Origin: Planctomycetales bacterium
Lineage (GTDB): Bacteria > Planctomycetota > Phycisphaerae > SM23-33
Reading direction: 5' to 3'
Assembly: GCA_030612725.1 (NCBI GenBank)
Contig: JAUWNJ010000017.1
Location: 1 to 64,000, forward strand
Length of the DNA stretch: 64,000 bases
Positions within the stretch are counted from its first letter, which is position 1; the number at the start of each line of letters is the position of its first letter. The notes beneath the pieces are model-generated. The model was not told the DNA's origin, did not search any database, and worked only from the letters and a program-made list of their open reading frames with translations. The translations under genes and the position numbers were made by a program. Positions 16,822 through 24,009 of this stretch are shown here, piece by piece.

Positions 16822-17619
16822 TTACGCCTGTCGTATTCGTTCGATTCTCATAACCGCGGGCCAGAGACCGTTGATCTCTTCGCGGTCGTATATCTCGGCT
16901 TGGTATTTATCGTTCAGAGGTTGGAGGCGAATCTTACCGCCCTTTGCGCTGTAAAACCGCTTGAACGTGGTGGAATTGTCGCTGGTGAAGCGGACGAAGC
17001 AGTCGTCCCCGTTCCTGACCTGGGTATTGGGCGAAAAGATTACCAGGTTTCCCTCTGTGTAGTTAGGCCCCATCGAGTCGCCGACGATGTGAGCGGCGAA
17101 TGCCTGCGCGTCATGCACGTCGGGGCAGCGGATGTATTCGTCGGCCACTGAGGGCGGGTAATCCAGGTCGGTGAAATGGTGCGGATAACCGGCAGAGACC
17201 TTGTTTATTATGGGTACGGTCCTTCCGGCAGACAGTACGTCCGAGACATTGGATTTTGTGGATTTCAATCGGCGTGCGATGGCGTTTATTTCCGTTCCTT
17301 TCGGCGTGGATTTTTTCCGTCCCGCGAGCAGTTGCTTCAGTATGCTTCGGAGTTTTTCGACCTCGGCGGTGAGGGATTCGTGCTCCGCGCGGATGTCCAT
17401 CGGTGTTCTCACCATGTGGGCCAGTTTACGCAGTTGACCCGCAGGGAACTCCAGTTCGGCTTCCAGTCGCTCCAGCACACCGTCGGAAGGGGGGTTCTTT
17501 ATCCGGTCGGTTTCAATGTTCGAAAGGTACTGCTTAGAGATACCTGCCTGCGAGGCCGTCTGGTCCTGCGTGAGTTGTTTTTCCTCACGTCGGTTACGTA
17601 TTAATTCGCCGAGGCTCAT
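16822..17619 (-). CDS. XRE-family repressor with LexA/S24 self-cleavage domain
   Basis: The 265-residue protein has an N-terminal XRE helix-turn-helix (about 4-60, LTQDQTASQAGISKQYLSNIE), a coiled-coil linker (about 75-105) and a C-terminal peptidase S24 domain. Features of the cleavable repressors are visible: an Ala-Gly candidate cleavage site in KVSAGYPHH (about 144), the serine motif GDSMGPNYTEGNLVIFSP and a later lysine in STTFKRFY. It resembles phage CI/LexA-type repressors that are inactivated in the SOS response. It is divergent from the phage-like module beginning at 17893, and the palindrome at 17737 lies between them, so it probably controls that module. Confidence 0.9.
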   Translation of the reverse strand: MSLGELIRNRREEKQLTQDQTASQAGISKQYLSNIETDRIKNPPSDGVLERLEAELEFPAGQLRKLAHMVRTPMDIRAEHESLTAEVEKLRSILKQLLAGRKKSTPKGTEINAIARRLKSTKSNVSDVLSAGRTVPIINKVSAGYPHHFTDLDYPPSVADEYIRCPDVHDAQAFAAHIVGDSMGPNYTEGNLVIFSPNTQVRNGDDCFVRFTSDNSTTFKRFYSAKGGKIRLQPLNDKYQAEIYDREEINGLWPAVMRIERIRQA

Positions 17620-17727
17620 AATTATTTTCTCCCTCGTTTCAAATCCCTAACCCCAAGTCTCCCAATAGTATAGACCCGTCAACTCATACTTTCTAACTAT
17701 TTGTAAATAATTTCTGTAAGATTACCC

Positions 17728-17781
17728 TTGACATCTGTATGATAACTGTCATACTTATGTAATATATGGTATTTGCAATAC
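17728..17781 (+). promoter_or_regulatory. Promoter with palindromic operator for the phage-like module
   Basis: TTGACA (17728-17733) is followed by GTATGATAACTGTCATAC (17737-17754), a palindrome with 6-bp arms GTATGA/TCATAC and a 6-bp centre. A weak -10 (CATACT at 17750-17755, 16-bp spacer) overlaps its right arm. A second short palindrome, GTATTTGCAATAC, lies at 17769-17781. A repressor bound to the first would occlude RNA polymerase. I infer that the operator belongs to the S24 repressor. The sequence does not match the usual proteobacterial or Gram-positive LexA boxes. Confidence 0.55.
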
Positions 17782-17835
17782 AGGCAAGGGGCATCGAAAG
17801 CACCGGATTACCGAAGAATCCGCAATTCACAATCC

Positions 17836-17866
17836 CTGCCTGCCTCCGGCAGGTAGGCAGGCGCAA
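17836..17866. repeat. CCTGCCTGCCTCCGGCAGGTAGGCAGGC palindrome
   Basis: A GC-rich inverted repeat (CCTGCCTGCC / GGCAGGTAGGCAGG) embedded between CAATTCACAATCC and CAATCCGCAATTC, another simple repeat family. A related CCTGCCTGCCTGCGTGACAGG occurs at about 782-801. It lies just before the ribosome-binding site of the next gene. Confidence 0.7.
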
Positions 17867-17892
17867 TCCGCAATTCTTTTGAGGAGCGAATC

Positions 17893-18360
17893 ATGCCGTT
17901 GACGTTGAAGGAGAATTTTCTTCGATCCGTCGGAACTCGGCGCGATAAATCCGGTTTTCTCAGCGACCAGAGCGTCATCGAAGCAAGGACGAACCTGCTC
18001 GATCCCGAAGACAGGAACCTTCTCCGTGCAGTGCTTATCTACAACCAGCCGACGAAAGTGGTCGCCCAGATTAACCGGACCAGCCCCTCTATCATTCGGC
18101 GTCGCATACGCCGGTTAATCGTCCGGATCAGTTCGTCGCAATTCGTATCAGTCGCCCGAAGCCTCCACCTGCTCAACGACGAACAGTCCACCGTTGTCAA
18201 ATACCACATTCTCCAGGGAAAGTCGCTTCACGCCACAGTCAATGCGACTTCGCTTCAGTATCATGCGATTCGCAGAGTGCTCGCCGAGGTTGACGGGATC
18301 GTCGCCGGACTGGTACAGGCCGAAGAAAAATACCCAATTCATCAGGAGCGATGTACATGA
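17893..18360 (+). CDS. Small HTH-like protein at the head of a phage-like module
   Basis: The 155-residue product is not a family I can name. It is basic and predicted mostly helical. Segments LIYNQPTKVVAQINRTSPSII and LLNDEQSTVVKYHILQGKSL look like helix-turn-helix units of a small terminase-like or sigma-like DNA-binding protein. It has a strong ribosome-binding site (GAGGAGCGAATC-ATG), is first in the rightward operon, and its stop overlaps the next start (ATGA). Given the terminase large subunit two genes downstream, a role in DNA recognition (small-terminase analogue) or in transcription is plausible, but this is inference. Confidence 0.55.
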   Translation: MPLTLKENFLRSVGTRRDKSGFLSDQSVIEARTNLLDPEDRNLLRAVLIYNQPTKVVAQINRTSPSIIRRRIRRLIVRISSSQFVSVARSLHLLNDEQSTVVKYHILQGKSLHATVNATSLQYHAIRRVLAEVDGIVAGLVQAEEKYPIHQERCT

Positions 18361-19616
18361 CTACGCCGAAATGGGATATACCAATCAGCGTCAAAATCAC
18401 CTCTTCGCCCGTAGATGATCCCGATGCCTCCATCATAGCCGGGATGTTCGGCCTGTCCGGGCGACGTACCGAGCCGCTTTACGAGGATTTTCATCTGGGC
18501 ATATCACCGGGCGAGATTATTGTCGTTACAGGACCCAGCGGCGGAGGGAAGACCTCGTTGCTCCGGGCAGTTGCGGAGTCCGTACCCGATGCGATAACGC
18601 TGGACATGGACGCGCTGTCCACCGAAGTCAGGCCCGCAATTGCGTGTTTGGGGGATGGTTCACTGAAAGGAAGATTGGCGGTTTTGTCTCGTTGCGGCCT
18701 GGCCGACGCCAAGGCGCTGATCACGCCGGTAAAGTTTCTCTCTGGTGGACAGTTATACCGTTTGGCGCTGGCGACGGCGGTGTGGCGGGCGTCCGTATCG
18801 GGCAGGCCCAGGCTGATGCTTATTGATGAGTTCGCTTCGACCCTTGATTCAGCCACTGCCGGTGTTCTGGCATCGGGTCTGCGAAAACTCGCCCGGCGGC
18901 ACGGTCTGGCGATGATTATCTCGACGCCGCGAGATGAACTCCTGAAGATTATCAAACCCGACCGCATGATCGTCAAACCGCTGAACTCCAAAGCGTATCT
19001 GTTACGCTTCGCTGAAGCCTGTCCCTTGGGAGCGAGCACGCCGAAAACGCTCAAGCCTGTTCGCTCCGAGGACGGAAACGCCTTTGGGAAAAACTGGAAG
19101 ATCGAACGGGGAACCATCAGGGACTATCGCGCGTTGAGTCGGTTTCATTACCTGACCGGACCCCCTGCCGCTCACAAGCGTGTCTGGACGATACGCGCTC
19201 CTGTTGATGCGATGCATCCCGGTACGCCCGAAGTGGCGGCGGTTTTGGTGGTTTCGCCGCCGGTGCTGTGCTGCCGGGGACGCAACGTCGCCACGGGAAA
19301 GCGTTATGTAAGCCCCGACCGTCGGGCATCGACGGGTTTGCTGAATGCGGAGATTGAGTGTATCTCTCGCGTGGTCGTTCATCCGATATATCGTTCCTGT
19401 GGCCTGGCCGTCCGGCTTGTTCGGCACGCGCTGCGAACAACGCAGATGCCGCTTATCGAAGCATTAGCAACGATGGGAGCAATCCACCCGTTCTTTGAAC
19501 GGGGAGGAATGAGCGCTTTCGGACGATTCACAGGCAGGAAACTAAACTACAACTACTACCTCGCAGCGGCGAATGCCGTCCTTCCTCGAAATTCATTCAA
19601 CCCCGACACCATCTAA
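18357..19616 (+). CDS. ABC-type ATPase fused to a GNAT-like domain (COG2401-like)
   Basis: I use the ATG at 18357, which overlaps the upstream stop as ATGA and is 9 bases from AGGAG; the track start at 18351 is too close. The N-terminal half is an ABC ATPase with Walker A GPSGGGKTS (about 59-67), signature LSGGQ (about 128-132) and Walker B LMLIDEFAS (Asp-Glu about 157-158). There are no membrane segments. The C-terminal 180 residues resemble an acetyltransferase fold, with a VVVHPIYRSCGLAVRLVRHAL segment like the GNAT acetyl-CoA motif. The architecture matches COG2401 (ABC ATPase fused to a predicted acetyltransferase), whose function is unknown. It is sandwiched between an HTH protein and a terminase, which suggests a role with phage-type DNA. 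Confidence 0.8.
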   Translation: MTTPKWDIPISVKITSSPVDDPDASIIAGMFGLSGRRTEPLYEDFHLGISPGEIIVVTGPSGGGKTSLLRAVAESVPDAITLDMDALSTEVRPAIACLGDGSLKGRLAVLSRCGLADAKALITPVKFLSGGQLYRLALATAVWRASVSGRPRLMLIDEFASTLDSATAGVLASGLRKLARRHGLAMIISTPRDELLKIIKPDRMIVKPLNSKAYLLRFAEACPLGASTPKTLKPVRSEDGNAFGKNWKIERGTIRDYRALSRFHYLTGPPAAHKRVWTIRAPVDAMHPGTPEVAAVLVVSPPVLCCRGRNVATGKRYVSPDRRASTGLLNAEIECISRVVVHPIYRSCGLAVRLVRHALRTTQMPLIEALATMGAIHPFFERGGMSAFGRFTGRKLNYNYYLAAANAVLPRNSFNPDTI

Positions 19617-19628
19617 AAAGGAGAACAC

Positions 19629-21071
19629 GTGTCAGACCTGTCAAATGATTCCAAACCGCAATCTGCGCTTCCGCCCCGTCCAACCAGTCGGGACGAACTC
19701 GCCAAGTGGGTTAAGGACGAACTGGACATGCACATTCCCGATGAGGCAATCTGTCAGTCGCATAAGTCGCCGATGGATTACCTGGCGGCGAGTTTCCTGG
19801 ACGACGGCGACGACCTGTTGGTATGGGCGAATCGGGGTGGCGGAAAGACAATGCTCGCGGCAATAGCGGCCTTGCTGGACGCACTGTACAAGGCTCCGAT
19901 AGATATTCGCATCATCGGCGGGTCGTTCGACCAGTCAGACCGATTGGCTGATTATCTGCGAAAATTCCTCTCGATGGAAAATCTCTCCGGCGCTGTCGCC
20001 GGCAGAATGACTCGTCATCGGATACGCCTGACCAACGACGCGGATATACGCATGTTAAGCCAGTCCCAAAAGGCGGTCCGAGGACAACACGCCCAGAAAA
20101 TTCGATGCGACGAAGTGGACTTATTCGATCCGGAGGTTTGGGGCGCGCTGCAGTTCACTACCCGTTCCAGCGACCGGGCGAGAGGCGGAATCGAGATATT
20201 CTCGACGCTTCACCGTCCCGGCGGACTTATGGAGCATCTGGTCGAGCAGGCCCAGCAGGAAGGAAACTTCCGCATGTTCAAGTGGTGCCTGTGGGAGGTA
20301 ATCGAGAAATGCGACAAGTCGAAGCGGCAGTGCGAAGACTGCCCCCTGGACGATGATTGTCAGGGAAAGGCCAGGCGGGCGGACGGATTCTTCAGAATCG
20401 ACGATGCAATCGCCATTAAGGCCCGTTCAAGTCGGAGTGCATGGGAGGCCGAAATGCTCTGCATCGGCGCTAAGCGGGACTGGCTGGTCTTCAGCGAGTT
20501 CGACCGGGCTTTGCACGTCGCCGATGTGGAGTATTGCCCCGATTGGCCGACGTATCGGGCGATCGATTTCGGATATACCAGCCCGCTGGTGTGCTTGTGG
20601 GTTCAGGTTACGCCCGCCGGCGACGTGCACGTCATTGACGAGTACGCTCACACCCGCAGGCCTGTCGCGCAGCACGCCGTCGAGATACTCGCCCATAATC
20701 TCGCTCCGGTGGTAACGACTTACGTTGACCCAGCCGGTCATGCTCGCGAAGCTACCAGCGGGGCTGCGTGTACCGAGTTGCTGGCATCGGCGGGGATAAG
20801 TTGCTGCTGGCGGGCATCGTCGATTAATGAGGGTCTGGAATTAATCCGGGCAGCGCTTGCGCCGGCTTTGGGACCGGCGAGGCTGAAGATTAGCAGCAAG
20901 TGCCGGGGGTTGATTAAGGCGTTCCGGGAATATCATTACCCGCTTCCCGGATCATCAGGCCAGCCCGACCGCCCCATAAAAGACGGCCCGGACCATTTCA
21001 TCGACGCGCTGCGATATTTTTTCATCAACAGAATGAGACCGAAAATTGGAGTTCACAGAAAAAGGTATTAA
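19629..21071 (+). CDS. Phage terminase large subunit-like ATPase/nuclease
   Basis: The 480-residue protein starts at GTG, seven bases after AGGAG. The ATPase part has NRGGGKTMLA (Walker A, about 68-77), IRCDEVDLFD (Walker B-like, about 157-166) and a coupling motif region IEIFSTLHRP. A cysteine cluster C-x6-C-x2-C-x5-C lies at about 220-240. The C-terminal RNase H-like nuclease half shows AIDFGYTSP, TYVDPAGHA and DGPDHFIDALRYFF, with acidic residues in the expected order. Terminases cut and pump phage DNA into capsids. No portal, capsid or tail gene follows; an AT-rich gap and a Fic gene come next. It may belong to a decayed prophage or a domesticated module. Confidence 0.88.
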   Translation: MSDLSNDSKPQSALPPRPTSRDELAKWVKDELDMHIPDEAICQSHKSPMDYLAASFLDDGDDLLVWANRGGGKTMLAAIAALLDALYKAPIDIRIIGGSFDQSDRLADYLRKFLSMENLSGAVAGRMTRHRIRLTNDADIRMLSQSQKAVRGQHAQKIRCDEVDLFDPEVWGALQFTTRSSDRARGGIEIFSTLHRPGGLMEHLVEQAQQEGNFRMFKWCLWEVIEKCDKSKRQCEDCPLDDDCQGKARRADGFFRIDDAIAIKARSSRSAWEAEMLCIGAKRDWLVFSEFDRALHVADVEYCPDWPTYRAIDFGYTSPLVCLWVQVTPAGDVHVIDEYAHTRRPVAQHAVEILAHNLAPVVTTYVDPAGHAREATSGAACTELLASAGISCCWRASSINEGLELIRAALAPALGPARLKISSKCRGLIKAFREYHYPLPGSSGQPDRPIKDGPDHFIDALRYFFINRMRPKIGVHRKRY

Positions 21072-21222
21072 GAACAATCTCACGTATTTTACTAATATTA
21101 GTGGACATTAAATAGGACATAATAATAGTAGATAATTGTTGAAAATTATATATCATACTATATAATATGATATTAGCGAGATTAGTAAATTTGTTTATTA
21201 TGGACATTTATGGAGACATATA
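21072..21222. other. AT-rich intergenic segment before the Fic gene
   Basis: About 150 bp with strongly elevated A+T compared with its neighbours (for example ATTATATATCATACTATATA). It contains several TATAAT-like strings and short inverted repeats, so it probably holds the Fic promoter. The base shift suggests a junction with foreign DNA. No ORF is supported here. Confidence 0.5.
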
Positions 21223-22413
21223 ATGGGACATGATGAGCATATAATTGCGCCGTCTCATCCATGGATCAATTTCCAGGTCGATTTCAGATCTCTGGGGCCT
21301 CTGATCTGGATGGCGTTAGGTGAGTGTGTGTCAAAATGTGAGCACATTGCCAATACGCCCCTCCGCCCAAGCCTCAGGGATGAATTGCATCTTATCTATC
21401 TGGCCAAGGGTGTGCAGGCTACAACGGCGATTGAGGGAAACACGCTCACCGAAGCCGAAGTGATAGAACGGATACAGCACAAGTCCACACTTCCCCCATC
21501 CAAAGAATATCTTGGTCAGGAAGTGGACAATATAATTAGTGCGTGCAACCAGATAGGCCAGTCTGCGGTTGAAGGGCGCGACAAGAAAATCACGGTTGCT
21601 CTTTTGTGTGATTACAATGCCGATGTCCTGCGTAATCTTAAATTGGATGAAGGTGTCGTTCCCGGGCAACTCCGCAAGCATGATGTTGGTGTTGGAATGT
21701 ACCGTGGGCCTGACTACCAATACGTGCCGGAACTGATGGAGCGTCTTTGCCAATGGCTGAACAGGCTTAAATTCAAGAGAGAAGCAGTAGGTATCTTGCA
21801 GGCCGTCCTTGCCCATTTGTACGTAGCTTGGATACATCCCTTCGGCGACGGGAATGGACGAACGGCCCGTTTGGTGGAATTCGATATTCTTATGCGTTCG
21901 GGAATTCCCTCACCGGCAGCACATTTGTTGAGCAACCACTACAACGCCACTCGCAGTGAATACTACCGTCAACTGGATGCCGCCAGTTGTCAGAAAACTC
22001 CGATGGAGTTCGTCGAATATGCGATACAGGGATTTCTGGATGGGCTTCGGGAGCAACTTGAACTTGTTACCTCGCAAACCCGCGATATTGTATGGAGGAA
22101 CTTCGTACACGAGAGTTTCAGAGAGATGCGATCGGAGGTAGCGCGCCGCCAGCGGCATGTGGTGCTCGACCTGTCCATTCAGGCTGAACCCATAGCCAAG
22201 GCTGAAATTCCGTCCCTCACACCTCGCCTGCGGAAAGCATACGCCGGAAAGACCGACAAGACCCTTAGTAGAGATTTATCCAAACTTGTTGAAATGAAAC
22301 TTCTGATTAGTGGCGGAGGCAAATACGGCCCCAATCAGGGACTCATCGAGGCATTCCTGCCCCAGCGACGGAGCAAAGAGCGGGCGGAGATGGAATCCGA
22401 CGATGGGAAATAG
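21223..22413 (+). CDS. Fic-family protein with N-terminal autoinhibitory motif
   Basis: The 396-residue protein carries the complete Fic active-site motif HPFGDGNGRTAR with His205, which in this family transfers AMP or a related nucleotide group to a target hydroxyl. An inhibitory helix motif (S/T)xxxE(G/N) is present upstream as TTAIEGN (Thr67, Glu71, Gly72), placing it among self-inhibited class II Fic proteins. The C-terminal 100 residues contain a winged-helix-like segment (LSRDLSKLVEMKLLISGGGKYG). Such proteins may be regulators or toxin-like enzymes; the target is unknown. It stands alone after the terminase gene. Confidence 0.92.
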   Translation: MGHDEHIIAPSHPWINFQVDFRSLGPLIWMALGECVSKCEHIANTPLRPSLRDELHLIYLAKGVQATTAIEGNTLTEAEVIERIQHKSTLPPSKEYLGQEVDNIISACNQIGQSAVEGRDKKITVALLCDYNADVLRNLKLDEGVVPGQLRKHDVGVGMYRGPDYQYVPELMERLCQWLNRLKFKREAVGILQAVLAHLYVAWIHPFGDGNGRTARLVEFDILMRSGIPSPAAHLLSNHYNATRSEYYRQLDAASCQKTPMEFVEYAIQGFLDGLREQLELVTSQTRDIVWRNFVHESFREMRSEVARRQRHVVLDLSIQAEPIAKAEIPSLTPRLRKAYAGKTDKTLSRDLSKLVEMKLLISGGGKYGPNQGLIEAFLPQRRSKERAEMESDDGK

Positions 22414-22528
22414 CCCCGCAGGTTTCCCCCCAAAACAATTCTTCGATATTTCCCTGTCGGTGGCGTATAATTTCATCCTTGGTATCGGGGATGGGGCAGA
22501 GGCGGTTACCGTAAGGAGAATCGGTGTT

Positions 22529-23926
22529 ATGAAAAAGTCTTACATGAGCGTACTTCTGGTCGTCTTGATGTGTGGTTTGGGGTGTGTGGCGAATAACAAC
22601 GCTGCGCTGGGTCGGCTTGACTTCCGCAAGGTCGTTACCGACGCAAAGAGCAAAGTCTTCCCGGCGGTGGTCTATGTCAAGTGCCTCAAGGAAAGCCACG
22701 CAATGGGTAAGAAGATCACCGAAGAGGTTTCTGGAAGCGGGGTGATCATCACGCCGACCGGCGAAGTTCTGACCAATTGGCACGTCGTCGATAAGGCTGT
22801 CGAAGTCCGCTGCCTGCTGTACGACGGAAGGGCGATGGACGCCGAAGTCGTCGGCTCCGACAAGGACACCGACCTGGCGCTTATACAACTCAAGTTGCCC
22901 GACAAACCCAAGAACCCCGAAAAATCGGATACCGATGATACCGGCGGATTACCGCACGCGATACTGGGCGATTCGACTACGCTGAAGGAAGGCGATTTCG
23001 TTATGGCCATGGGAGCGCCGTGGGGGCTTAGCCGATCGGTTTCTATCGGAATCGTATCCTGCAAGGAGCGATACCTGCCGGATCACAGCGAATACAGCCT
23101 GTGGCTTCAGACCGATGCAGCCATTTCTCCGGGCAACTCCGGCGGACCACTGATTAACACTGCCGGCGAAATCGTGGGAATTAACACCAGGGGCGTAATG
23201 TGGGGCGGGGACATGGGATTTGCAATTCCTTCCGAGACAATAGGTTACATCCTCCCGCAACTCCGCGAGCACAAGAAAGTCAACTGGTCGTGGACGGGTC
23301 TGCAACTCCAGCCTTTGAGGAATTTCGACCGTAATATGTACTTCGAGGGAACCGAAGGCGTAATCGTGGCGGAAACCGACCCGGAAAGCCCCGCCAGACG
23401 AGCGGGCATCCTCGCAAGGGACCGAATCCTCCGGATCGCCGGAAAACCAGTCAACGCGCTTACGGAGGAGGCATTGCCCCTGGTGCGCAGAAGACTTGGC
23501 CTGCTGGAAAAGGGTAAGCCCGTCCAGGTTGAACTACTGCGGAAGGGCAAAACCATTACCGTTTCCCTCACGCCGCGCAAAAAAGGAAAAGTCGAAGGCG
23601 AAGAACTCGACTGCCCGCGATGGGACCTGACAGTCAAGGCCATCAACCAATTCGACAACCCCAACCTGTACTTCCATCGCAAAAAGGGCGTATTCGTCTA
23701 TGGCGTCAAGTATCCCGGTAACGCCGGTAACGCAAACCTGTCAGAGCATGACATCATCACGAAAATCGACGGTAAGGAAGTAAAAACTCTCGAAGACGTC
23801 AAAAAAATACACAAAGCCGCTCTGGAAAACATCAAAAAGAAACACCGCATCGTCTTTGTGCTTTTAAGAAACGGACTAATGTGCCAGAAGGTTCTGGACT
23901 TCGAACGCGATTACGAAAAAGAGTAA
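22529..23926 (+). CDS. HtrA/Deg-type serine protease, lipoprotein with two PDZ-like domains
   Basis: I chose the ATG at 22529, after GTAAGGAG, because it opens a lipoprotein signal (VLLVVLMCGLGC); the longer track ORF runs through non-coding sequence. The trypsin-like domain keeps the triad His85 (TNWHVV), Asp115 (DTDLALIQL) and Ser204 (PGNSGGPL). A PDZ domain follows (about 270-350, VIVAETDPESPARRAGI), then a second more divergent one. HtrA proteases degrade or refold damaged envelope proteins. The next gene is a related protein that lacks the histidine, so the two may work together. Confidence 0.93.
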   Translation: MKKSYMSVLLVVLMCGLGCVANNNAALGRLDFRKVVTDAKSKVFPAVVYVKCLKESHAMGKKITEEVSGSGVIITPTGEVLTNWHVVDKAVEVRCLLYDGRAMDAEVVGSDKDTDLALIQLKLPDKPKNPEKSDTDDTGGLPHAILGDSTTLKEGDFVMAMGAPWGLSRSVSIGIVSCKERYLPDHSEYSLWLQTDAAISPGNSGGPLINTAGEIVGINTRGVMWGGDMGFAIPSETIGYILPQLREHKKVNWSWTGLQLQPLRNFDRNMYFEGTEGVIVAETDPESPARRAGILARDRILRIAGKPVNALTEEALPLVRRRLGLLEKGKPVQVELLRKGKTITVSLTPRKKGKVEGEELDCPRWDLTVKAINQFDNPNLYFHRKKGVFVYGVKYPGNAGNANLSEHDIITKIDGKEVKTLEDVKKIHKAALENIKKKHRIVFVLLRNGLMCQKVLDFERDYEKE

Positions 23927-23930
23927 AAAC

Positions 23931-24000
23931 AGGGACTTGGGACTAGGGATTAGGGACTAGGAAAACAGAAACAGAAACAGAAACAAAGACAGAAACAGGA
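23931..24000. repeat. AGGGACTTGGGACTAGGG dispersed repeat (copy 4) with CAGAAA tandem tail
   Basis: AGGGACTTGGGACTAGGGATTAGGGACTAGGAAAA is followed by AACAGAAACAGAAACAGAAACAAAGACAGAAACAGG, an (ACAGAA)n tail expanded here compared with other copies. It fills the whole gap between the two protease-like genes and supplies the AGGAG-like ribosome-binding region of the second. Confidence 0.8.
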
Positions 24001-24009
24001 GAACAGGAC

